Shown: one piece after another, positions 1 to 6,430 of the stretch
How the letters are laid out: every line of letters starts with the position of its first letter
How positions within the stretch are numbered: the first letter of the stretch is position 1
Origin: an uncultured Clostridia bacterium
GTDB lineage: Bacteria > Bacillota > Clostridia > TANB77 > CAG-508
DNA length: 19,236 bases
Direction: 5' to 3'
Assembly: GCA_934167135.1 (NCBI GenBank)
Contig: CAKPKI010000023.1
Span: 1-19,236, forward strand
The notes under the pieces: model-generated
What the model saw: only the letters and a program-made list of their open reading frames with translations
Told to the model about the DNA's origin: nothing
The model's database searches: none
Translations under genes and position numbers: made by a program

Positions 1-1
1 T

Positions 2-733
2 CCAACAGAATTAGCCAATTTGCTATGTAAGGACTTTAATATTAGACAAAATGAACAAGATAAATGGTTAAAATTTGATATTGTAGAAAATAAAGACACA
101 TATGAGGTGGAAGATTTATTTGATACATATGCAGTTGGTGGAGTTGATTTATCAAGTACAACTGACTTAACGTGTGCAACATTGCTTATAATAAAAGCAG
201 GTCAAAAATATGTGTTGCAGCAATATTTTATACCTAGCGAAAGATTGGAATTTAAGATAAAAGATGACAAAATTCCGTACGACAAATGGGAAAAAAGAGG
301 ACTTGTAACCGTATGTGAAGGAGCGAAAGTAAATTATTCAGATGTAACGCAGTGGTTTCTAAAGATGCATTATGAATTTGATATTTCTGCATTATGGATA
401 GGATATGATCCGTGGAATACACAATACTGGGTTGAAGAAATGAAAGAACAAGGTTTTGAAATGGTAGAGGTAAGACAAGGTGCAAAAACAATGTCTAATC
501 CGATGAAACAGCTAGAAGCGGATTTAATAGAAAAGAAAGTTAATTACAATAATAATCCCGTTTTGAAGTGGTGCTTGTGCAACACAGCAGTAAAAAGGGA
601 TGACAACGACAATATAAGACCAGTCAAAGGTCAAAAACAAAGAGCAAGAATAGATGGAGCAGTAAGTTTAATAATTGCTTACTGTGTTTTATTTGAAAAA
701 ATGAATGATTATTTAACACTACAGGAGGCATAG
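2..733 (+). CDS. terL: Terminase large subunit, C-terminal nuclease part (5' truncated by window)
   Basis: This is the nuclease half of the DNA-packaging motor, which cuts concatemeric phage DNA and works with the portal to fill the capsid. The frame is open from the first complete codon at base 2, so the gene starts outside the window and the ATPase half is missing. The nuclease motif GVDLSSTTDL (Asp at 146-148) and the later metal-binding Asp in RARIDGAVSL (653-655) are in the expected order for HK97-type terminases, with the family-typical YDPWNTQYWVEEM between them. It stops one base before the portal gene, whose ribosome site (AGGAGG, about 722) lies inside this gene. The TTG at 20 is an ordinary Leu codon, not a start. 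Confidence 0.93.
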   Translation, partial: PTELANLLCKDFNIRQNEQDKWLKFDIVENKDTYEVEDLFDTYAVGGVDLSSTTDLTCATLLIIKAGQKYVLQQYFIPSERLEFKIKDDKIPYDKWEKRGLVTVCEGAKVNYSDVTQWFLKMHYEFDISALWIGYDPWNTQYWVEEMKEQGFEMVEVRQGAKTMSNPMKQLEADLIEKKVNYNNNPVLKWCLCNTAVKRDDNDNIRPVKGQKQRARIDGAVSLIIAYCVLFEKMNDYLTLQEA

Positions 734-734
734 A

Positions 735-1961
735 ATGAAGAAAGAGAAAAGAAGCTTATTTAACATGATATTTGGAAATAAGATTCAGAAAATGGTAAAT
801 GACAGCACATTGAAGTTGCTAAGCGGATACAATGCAACATATTCAAACATATCAGATGAGATAGAAGAAAATATAATTGCAAAAGAATGTATTCATGTTA
901 TAGCTACTCATTGTGCAAAAATGATGCCTAAACATTATCAACAAAACGGCGATGTCAAAAACCATATACAGGGAGCAATAGATTATATAATAAGCATTAA
1001 ACCAAATCCATATATGACTACATATGATTTTATATATAAAACTGTAAGTTTGTTGTTAGCACAAAATAATGAATATATTTATATAGATATAGATAGTAAT
1101 GGAAATTTAAGAGGACTATATCCTTTAAACCCATTATTCTGTACTCTTGTAGAATGCAACAATGAAATTTGGTTGAAATTTCAGTTTTTAGATGGAAACA
1201 CATATTATGTGAGATATGATAGAGTGATTCATTTAAGAAACTTTTATGTGAAACATGATTTTTATGGAGAAACTAATGAAACATTAAAAGGTGCTTTGGA
1301 AACTCAAACAGTAGCGGATGATGGAATAAAAAATGCTATTAAGATAAGTGCATCACTGAGAGGTGTTATAAAAGCTTCGCAAGCTATGTTGAAAGATAAA
1401 GACATAGAAAAAATGAAAAATGATTTTGTAGAATCGCTATTATCAAGTACAGATGGGATTGGTGGATTGGATGCAAGACTAGATTTTAAAGAAATTAACT
1501 TAAACCCAGTATTACTTGACAAAGAACAACTTTCGATAGTAAATGGAAATATATATAGTTATTTTATGATTTCGGAAGAAATTATAAAAAGTAAATATAC
1601 TGCTGATGAGTGGAATGCTTTTTATGAAAGTGTATTAGAACCGAAAGCGATTCAAATGGGGCAAGCATTCACTAATGCTATTTTTTCGGAAAGAGCAATA
1701 AAGTCTGGACACAGAATAGAGTTTTCAGTTAATCGTATAAAATATGCTAAAACTGAAACAAAAATAAATCTTATAAAAGAGGCAGGAGCATTGGGATTGC
1801 TAACAGTAGATGAAGGTCGTGAAATACTAGATTTACCAGCAATTGGTGGAGAAGAAGGTAATAAGAGGCTACAAACATTAAATGTAATAAATGCAAATTT
1901 AGCAGATGAATATCAGGGAGGTGTAAAAAGTGGAAAAAGCGATAAAGGAAATGAGAATTAG
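735..1961 (+). CDS. HK97-family portal protein
   Basis: At 408 aa this has the usual length of an HK97-type portal, the dodecameric ring at one capsid vertex through which DNA enters and to which the tail attaches. The N-terminal stretch with LFNMIFGNKIQKM, the segment around KECIHVIATHCAKMMPKHYQ, and the NPYMTTYDFIYKTVSLLLAQNNEYIY region match how these portals read. The position between terminase and protease supports the call. The ATG follows an AGGAGG site. The 3' end overlaps the protease gene by 32 bases in another frame, suggesting translational coupling. Confidence 0.92.
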   Translation: MKKEKRSLFNMIFGNKIQKMVNDSTLKLLSGYNATYSNISDEIEENIIAKECIHVIATHCAKMMPKHYQQNGDVKNHIQGAIDYIISIKPNPYMTTYDFIYKTVSLLLAQNNEYIYIDIDSNGNLRGLYPLNPLFCTLVECNNEIWLKFQFLDGNTYYVRYDRVIHLRNFYVKHDFYGETNETLKGALETQTVADDGIKNAIKISASLRGVIKASQAMLKDKDIEKMKNDFVESLLSSTDGIGGLDARLDFKEINLNPVLLDKEQLSIVNGNIYSYFMISEEIIKSKYTADEWNAFYESVLEPKAIQMGQAFTNAIFSERAIKSGHRIEFSVNRIKYAKTETKINLIKEAGALGLLTVDEGREILDLPAIGGEEGNKRLQTLNVINANLADEYQGGVKSGKSDKGNEN

Positions 1962-2496
1962 TGAATTAAGAGCATTACAAGATGAATCAGACGATATGAT
2001 AATTGAAGGATATGCAGCTGTATTTGAGCAAGAAACAGATTTGGGATGGTGCAAAGAGATTATTAGTAGAGATGCATTTAATGATTGTAATATGTCTGAT
2101 TGCGTATTTAAGTATAATCATAATGACAATTGCTTAATACTTGCAAGAACAAGAAATAAAAGCTTAGAACTATTAACAGATGAGAAAGGGTTGAAAATAA
2201 GAGCTAAATTAATAGATACAACACAAAATAGGGACATATACAAAATGATACAAGCAGGATTACTTGATAAAATGAGTTTTGCGTTTTCTGTAAGAAAACA
2301 AGAGTGGGATTATGAGACGGATACAAGAAGAATTACTGAAATATCTCAATTGTTTGATGTATCTGTAGTTGATGTTCCCGCCTATGATGGAACAGAAATA
2401 TATGCAAGAAGCAAAGAAGATTATGAAGAAGAAAAAAGAAAATATCAAGAGTTTAAGAATGAAAAAGAAAAATTAAAATTATTGTTAAGTTTATAA
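1930..2496 (+). CDS. HK97-type prohead protease (peptidase family U35)
   Basis: This 188-aa protein is expected to mature the prohead by removing the N-terminal scaffold-like delta domain of the capsid protein and then digesting itself. The two family catalytic residues are visible: His64 in FKYNHND and Ser116 in LLDKMSFAFS. The early IIEGYAAVFEQETDL block is also typical. The start is GTG at 1930, chosen because AGGGAGGTG lies just upstream at 1915-1923 and the GYAAVF block needs this N-terminus. The C-terminus is a charged Lys/Glu helix from about residue 155, possibly used for recruitment to the prohead (inference). Confidence 0.92.
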   Translation: MEKAIKEMRISELRALQDESDDMIIEGYAAVFEQETDLGWCKEIISRDAFNDCNMSDCVFKYNHNDNCLILARTRNKSLELLTDEKGLKIRAKLIDTTQNRDIYKMIQAGLLDKMSFAFSVRKQEWDYETDTRRITEISQLFDVSVVDVPAYDGTEIYARSKEDYEEEKRKYQEFKNEKEKLKLLLSL

Positions 2497-2503
2497 TCTC
2501 GAT

Positions 2504-2585
2504 AAAAGAAGTGGTGGTAGAACTGCTTCTTTTTTGGTTGGTAGAAATCAAATAGAGACTTTATAAAAACGGTGGTAGAACTGTT
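2504..2585 (+). promoter_or_regulatory. Three tandem RNA stem-loops with identical GGTAGA loops, capsid gene leader
   Basis: In the gap between protease and capsid genes three hairpins each present the same hexaloop GGTAGA. Hairpin 1 spans 2504-2533 (12 pairs, two G-U, loop 2516-2521). Hairpin 2 spans 2533-2552 (7 pairs, one G-U, loop 2540-2545). Hairpin 3 spans 2568-2585 (6 pairs, one G-U, loop 2574-2579). Between hairpins 1 and 3 the stems differ but stay paired, for example T-G becomes C-G and G-C becomes A-T. The capsid ribosome site and ATG follow at about 2598 and 2612. Repeated identical loops on different stems suggest a protein- or RNA-binding array controlling the capsid message; the function is inferred. 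Confidence 0.6.
2505..2535 (+). terminator. Possible intrinsic terminator before the capsid gene
   Basis: The first stem-loop of the leader pairs AAAGAAGTGGT with ACTGCTTCTTT and runs directly into a T-run (2530-2535), the shape of a rho-independent terminator or attenuator. The stem is AT-rich in its lower half and the T-run is shared with the next hairpin, so efficiency may be low or conditional. It would lie inside the late operon, upstream of its most highly expressed gene. Confidence 0.4.
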
Positions 2586-2611
2586 AAAAAATAAAATAGG
2601 AGGAGTTAAAA

Positions 2612-3856
2612 ATGACTTTAAAAGAATTAAATGAAAAAAAAGAAGAATTAAGAAAAAAATTAGAAAATGCTAAACCAGAAGAATTAGCAGAAATTAGAAA
2701 AGAAATTGAAGCATTAAAAGATGTTGAAATTGAAGAAGAAAAAGAAGAATTAGATGAAAGAAGCTTATTGAAAGGAGCAATTGAAGATTTAGAAAAAAGA
2801 AGTATAAAACCTTCAAATGCAAAAATTATTGAAAAACCAAACAAGGAGGAAAGAAAAGTGGAAGAAAAGGAACTAATTGAACAAAGAGCAAAAGATTTAA
2901 AAGAAGGAAAAACCGTTAAAATTGCTTTTGATAACGAAGAGCAAAGAAGTGTAACAGTACAAGGTGGAACTATATTAGTACCTAAAAAATACAAAAATGA
3001 AATTTCAGAAAGCTTTAATGCAGTATCTGGAATGGTTGATATGTTAAATACTGTTCCATTAAATGGAGGAGATTCTTACAATGTTGCTTTTGAAAAAGGA
3101 TATGGAGAAGGAGATTATACTACAGAAGGTGGAGAGTATAAAGATATTGATGTTGAAACAGATTATGTTGAAACAGGTAGAGCAAAAATAACTTCATACA
3201 TAGAAATTACAAAAGAAGTTAAGAAATTGCCAGCGGCTGCTTATTTAGCATTAATATCAAAAAGAGTAACAAGCTCAATTAAGAAAAAAATTGGTGCACA
3301 AGCTATTGTTGGAGCAGGCACAACAAACACTATTAAAGGAATTTATAATGCAGATACAAAAGTATTACCAACAGGAGACGGAACAAGTGATATAACATTA
3401 ACAGGAATAGATGCTGATACATTAAATGAAATAACATTTGCTTATGGAGGAAATGAAGATGTAGAAGCTCCTCAAACATTAATATTGTCTAAAGCTGACT
3501 TAAAGGAATTTGCAAAAGTAAAAACTACAGATGGAAAATTTGTATATAGTATTACAAAAAACGGAGCTAGAGGAACAATATCTTATAAAGATGGAGGATT
3601 AGCAGTACCATTTGTTATCAACTCAGCTTGTAATTCTATTTCTGCAAAAGCTACAACAGCAGGAAAATATACAATGATATATGGTTCTTTAATGGACTTT
3701 GAATTACCTGTATTTTCTGATTTAGAAGTACAAGAAAGTACAGATTATCAATTCAAAAAAGGTATGATTTGTTATAGAGCTGATGCAATAGTTGGTGGAA
3801 CAGTATCTAAATATAACGGATTTGTAAGAGTAAAAAAAGGTACAGCTAGTGTCTAA
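2612..3856 (+). CDS. Major capsid protein, HK97 fold, with N-terminal delta (scaffold) domain
   Basis: This 414-aa protein forms the icosahedral shell. Residues 1 to about 110 are a Lys/Glu-rich coiled coil, the delta domain that acts as built-in scaffold and is normally removed by the protease. A plausible cleavage point is near residue 112 in EEQRSVTVQGG, leaving about 302 residues with the HK97 fold (LVPKKYKNEISESF, the E-loop region with GEGDYTTEGGEY, and the C-terminal KKGMICYRADAIVGG). The ATG has a strong AGGAGG site. Inside the delta domain an in-frame GTG at 2858 (Val83) follows a perfect AAGGAGGA at 2843-2850, so a shorter second product is possible. Confidence 0.94.
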   Translation: MTLKELNEKKEELRKKLENAKPEELAEIRKEIEALKDVEIEEEKEELDERSLLKGAIEDLEKRSIKPSNAKIIEKPNKEERKVEEKELIEQRAKDLKEGKTVKIAFDNEEQRSVTVQGGTILVPKKYKNEISESFNAVSGMVDMLNTVPLNGGDSYNVAFEKGYGEGDYTTEGGEYKDIDVETDYVETGRAKITSYIEITKEVKKLPAAAYLALISKRVTSSIKKKIGAQAIVGAGTTNTIKGIYNADTKVLPTGDGTSDITLTGIDADTLNEITFAYGGNEDVEAPQTLILSKADLKEFAKVKTTDGKFVYSITKNGARGTISYKDGGLAVPFVINSACNSISAKATTAGKYTMIYGSLMDFELPVFSDLEVQESTDYQFKKGMICYRADAIVGGTVSKYNGFVRVKKGTASV

Positions 3857-3872
3857 AGGATAAGGAGGCTAT

Positions 3873-4181
3873 ATGGAAGAGTTAATAAGATTAACAAAGC
3901 AGTCATTAAGTATAATTAGTACAGCGAGATTAAAAGATGATGAAATTGAATTACTAATAAAAGCAGGAATAGCAGATTTGAAAAGATTAGGAATAAATGC
4001 GTCAGAGATGACGGAAGATAGTCTAATTCAATCTGCTATTATTATGTTTGTAAAATCTAATTTTGGGAATACAGACATAAAAGAAAAAGAATTAGCACAA
4101 AAAACATATAGCCTTTTGTGCAATAATTTAAGTTTAAGTTCTGAATATAAAATAAAAAAGGAGGCAGATAACAATGCGTGA
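3873..4181 (+). CDS. Head-tail connector (HK97 gp6 / phage_connect-like)
   Basis: This small, mostly helical protein (102 aa) directly follows the capsid gene, where HK97- and SPP1-type phages encode the connector ring that docks under the portal. The pattern of an N-terminal helix (DDEIELLIKAGIADLKRLGI) and a middle helix (IQSAIIMFVKSNFG) fits the gp6-like DNA-packaging family. AAGGAGG precedes the ATG. The last 8 bases overlap the next gene, whose ribosome site is inside this one. The family call rests on size, helix pattern and position. Confidence 0.8.
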   Translation: MEELIRLTKQSLSIISTARLKDDEIELLIKAGIADLKRLGINASEMTEDSLIQSAIIMFVKSNFGNTDIKEKELAQKTYSLLCNNLSLSSEYKIKKEADNNA

Positions 4182-4482
4182 TATTAGTTGCAAGTTGCTA
4201 TCTACAACTTTAATAACAGATTCAATAGGTGTACAAAAAGAAAAGGTAGAAGAAATTGAAATTCCAATCATAAAAGTTGAAGATATTTACGAAAAAGAGT
4301 TTTATAGAGCTAATGAACAAGGATATAAACCTACTTTGAGATTAAGGATTAGTAGTCTAAACTATGATGATCAAGAAGAGCTTATATACATGAATAAAAA
4401 ATATTCAATTATAAGAAAACAAGAGATTACAGCAGATGAATTGATATTAGTTTGTGAGAGGAAAGTAAAGAATGTCAAATAG
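4174..4482 (+). CDS. Head closure / head-tail joining protein (gp7- or SPP1 gp16-like)
   Basis: This 102-aa protein is mainly beta-stranded, with the pattern (LRLRISSLNYDDQEELIYMNKKYSIIRKQE) of small head-completion proteins that cap the connector and prevent DNA leakage before the tail joins. The position between connector and gp10-like genes is the standard one. The ATG at 4174 is served by AAGGAGG near 4158. It overlaps the previous gene by 8 bases and the next by 11, so translation is probably coupled. No catalytic residues are expected in this family. Confidence 0.75.
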   Translation: MRDISCKLLSTTLITDSIGVQKEKVEEIEIPIIKVEDIYEKEFYRANEQGYKPTLRLRISSLNYDDQEELIYMNKKYSIIRKQEITADELILVCERKVKNVK

Positions 4483-4876
4483 TATAAAACCGGAACAATT
4501 AGAAGAAGAGATAATGAAATATTTGCAAGATTATGAAGAGGATATAGAAGATGTCGTAAAAGAAACTACCGATACTATAACCAAGCAAGCAGTACAAGAG
4601 TTAAAGAAAACATCTCCGCGAGGAAAAGGAACAAGAAAAAAACCGTACTACAAGGGTTGGACAAAACAAAAAGGAAAAGTAAGCAACGGTAAATATACTG
4701 TAAAGATTCACAATAAAACAAATTATCAATTAACTCATCTTTTAGAGTTTGGACATGCTACTAGAAGTGGTGGTAGAACTAAAGCTGAGCCACATATAAG
4801 ACCTGTTGAAGAAAAATACAACAAATTATATGAAGAAAAAATAACAACAGTAATTAAAAGGAGGTCTAAGAAATGA
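4472..4876 (+). CDS. HK97 gp10-like neck/tail protein
   Basis: The 134-aa protein has the hallmark of the HK97 gp10 family: the conserved segment LTHLLEFGHATRSGGR (residues 88-102) followed by HIRPV, and a basic middle part (GKGTRKKPYYKGW). These proteins sit at the head-tail interface and are needed for tail completion. An N-terminal acidic helix spans about residues 6-45. Codons for RSGGRT (4763-4780) match, over 18 bases, the first hairpin of the capsid leader. The gene ends in an ATGA overlap with the next one. Confidence 0.85.
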   Translation: MSNSIKPEQLEEEIMKYLQDYEEDIEDVVKETTDTITKQAVQELKKTSPRGKGTRKKPYYKGWTKQKGKVSNGKYTVKIHNKTNYQLTHLLEFGHATRSGGRTKAEPHIRPVEEKYNKLYEEKITTVIKRRSKK

Positions 4877-5184
4877 CGTTAGAAGAACTAAAAATAAGAT
4901 GTGAAGAAAACAATATTCAATACGCATATGGAAAATTTAAAGAAGTAGTAGAGCCTCCTCATTTAGTTGCAATAACAAGAGATACAGAAAATTTTATGGC
5001 AGACAACATTGTTTATAACAAAAATATACCAATACAGCTGGACTATACATATATAGACAAGGATATTGAAACAGAAAATATAATTGAAAACATTATTCTA
5101 AGAGATATTGCTTGGAATAAAACAGAAGAAACTTATTTGTCAGATGAAGAAGTGTGGCAAGTGAGTTATTTTTTTGAAATTTAA
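4873..5184 (+). CDS. Tail terminator / tail completion protein (gp11-like)
   Basis: This 103-aa protein occupies the slot of the tail terminator, the ring that ends tail-tube growth and joins the tail to the neck. The pattern of a short N-terminal helix, two beta strands and a second helix (DIETENIIENIILR), ending in a strand (EEVWQVSYFFEI), is compatible with gpU/gp17-like tail terminators of Gram-positive phages. The ATG shares bases with the preceding TGA, implying coupled translation. The name rests mainly on gene order and size. Confidence 0.7.
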   Translation: MTLEELKIRCEENNIQYAYGKFKEVVEPPHLVAITRDTENFMADNIVYNKNIPIQLDYTYIDKDIETENIIENIILRDIAWNKTEETYLSDEEVWQVSYFFEI

Positions 5185-5204
5185 AAAGAAAGAAGGAAAT
5201 AAAA

Positions 5205-5786
5205 ATGGCAGAAACTAAAAATAAAGTTAAATTTGGATTGAGTAATGTTTATATTGCTAAAATAACAGAAGCAGAAGATGGAATAATATATGGAACACCA
5301 TTTGCAATGCCAGGAGCAGTTGGTTTAAATGCAGACCCAGAAGGAGATACAACACCATTTTATGCTGATAATATAAAATATTATATTGCTACTTCAAATC
5401 AAGGTTATACAGGAGATTTAGAAATAGCAATAACACCAGAAGAGTTCTTAACACAAATTTTAGGACAAGCAAAAGATAAAAATGGAGCTTTAATTGAAAG
5501 TTCAGATGATACAACTGCAAGATTTGCTTTAATGGGAGAAATCGAAGGAGACGTCAAAAAAAGAAGATTTGTTTACTTTGATTGTACTGCAACTAGACCA
5601 AGTGCAGAAATGAACACAAATGAAGAGAGTAAAGAACCACAAACAGACACAATTTCTATAACAATGTCACCAAGAAGCACAGACAAAGCAATAAAAGCAG
5701 TTATAGAACCAAGCGAAACAAACAAATCAGTATATGATACATTTTTCAAAAAAGTATATGAGAAAGATGCTACTGGAGTAGTTTAG
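5205..5786 (+). CDS. Major tail tube protein (phi13 family)
   Basis: This protein of 193 aa is the hexameric building block of the tail tube. The opening KVKFGLSNVYIAKITEAEDG and the following YGTPFAMPGAVGLN are typical of phi13-type major tail proteins, as is the central GYTGDLEIAITPEEFLTQIL. The C-terminal part (RFVYFDCTATRPSAEMNTNE and the DTISITMSPR strand) also fits. It lies directly before the tail assembly chaperone genes, the usual order. AGAAGGA precedes the ATG. The ribosome site of the next gene overlaps its stop codon. Confidence 0.9.
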   Translation: MAETKNKVKFGLSNVYIAKITEAEDGIIYGTPFAMPGAVGLNADPEGDTTPFYADNIKYYIATSNQGYTGDLEIAITPEEFLTQILGQAKDKNGALIESSDDTTARFALMGEIEGDVKKRRFVYFDCTATRPSAEMNTNEESKEPQTDTISITMSPRSTDKAIKAVIEPSETNKSVYDTFFKKVYEKDATGVV

Positions 5787-5796
5787 GAGGTAATTC

Positions 5797-6189
5797 ATGA
5801 AAACAATAGTAATAGATGGCAATGAATATAATATAGAGTGTAATGCTTTAACTTATATTCAATATAAAAAAGTATTTAATAAAGGCATTTTTGCTGATAT
5901 GGATATAATTAAAGATTATTTAGTTAGACAAACACTTAAAGCAAATGAATTAAAAGAAAAATATCCACAAATGTCAGAACAAGAAATAGATACACAAGTT
6001 GGAAATTACATGAATAATTATATAGATGATTTTATTGAAGTAATAACAAGAATTGCATATATTTTAATTTATTCTGCAAATGAAAAAGTAGAAGAGTATG
6101 AAAATTGGTTAAGAAAGATAAAAAACTTTAAAATCGATGATGATTGGGTTGCTGAGGTAACGGAACTTGCCGTGGATTGCTTTTGTTGA
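5797..6189 (+). CDS. Tail assembly chaperone, first frame (gpG-like)
   Basis: This 130-aa protein is the N-terminal, abundant form of the tail assembly chaperone that binds the tape measure while the tube polymerises. Its helical content, its location between tail tube and tape measure genes, and the ending ELAVDCFC fit the family. The final codons TTT-TGT-TGA lie where the second frame is already open (6161 onward), so part of the ribosomes probably shift to make a longer fusion. The ribosome site AGGAGGT overlaps the end of the tail tube gene. Confidence 0.82.
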   Translation: MKTIVIDGNEYNIECNALTYIQYKKVFNKGIFADMDIIKDYLVRQTLKANELKEKYPQMSEQEIDTQVGNYMNNYIDDFIEVITRIAYILIYSANEKVEEYENWLRKIKNFKIDDDWVAEVTELAVDCFC

Positions 6190-6421
6190 TAATGAAGTTA
6201 ATGAACAATTAAAAGATGACTCTGGAAATAGTACAAAGATATTATTTCCAGAGCATTATTTTTTAGCTGCTTGTTTGAGAATAGGATTAACTCTTAATGA
6301 CCTAAAAATGTTGACATACATAGATGTCATGAAGATATTTTTATCAATTACAAATGAAAACACAAAGAGTGATTCAATAAAAAAAGCAACACAAAGAGAT
6401 ATTGATAGATTGCTAGGATAG
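6167..6421 (+). CDS. Tail assembly chaperone, second frame (gpT-like extension)
   Basis: This frame is open from 6161 and encodes the C-terminal extension (FPEHYFLAACLRIGLTLNDL, ending ATQRDIDRLLG) found in long forms of tail assembly chaperones. No ATG exists near its beginning; the only early start is TTG at 6167 with a weak GAGG about nine bases upstream. The more likely expression is +1 frameshifting from the preceding gene at TTT-T (6181-6184), where tRNA-Phe can re-pair one base forward. The fusion 5797-6421 would have about 207 residues. The tape measure gene follows nine bases later. Confidence 0.75.
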   Translation: MPWIAFVDNEVNEQLKDDSGNSTKILFPEHYFLAACLRIGLTLNDLKMLTYIDVMKIFLSITNENTKSDSIKKATQRDIDRLLG

Positions 6422-6430
6422 GAGGAAAAT

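Noticed and set aside
2504..2585. CsrA-type binding sites in the capsid leader
   Set aside because: CsrA needs GGA in the hairpin loop; here all loops read GGTAGA without GGA.
2584..2994. 136-codon minus-strand frame opposite the capsid delta domain
   Set aside because: The Ser/Phe-rich sequence is the mirror of Lys/Glu codons in the coiled coil; no domain and the sense gene is certain.
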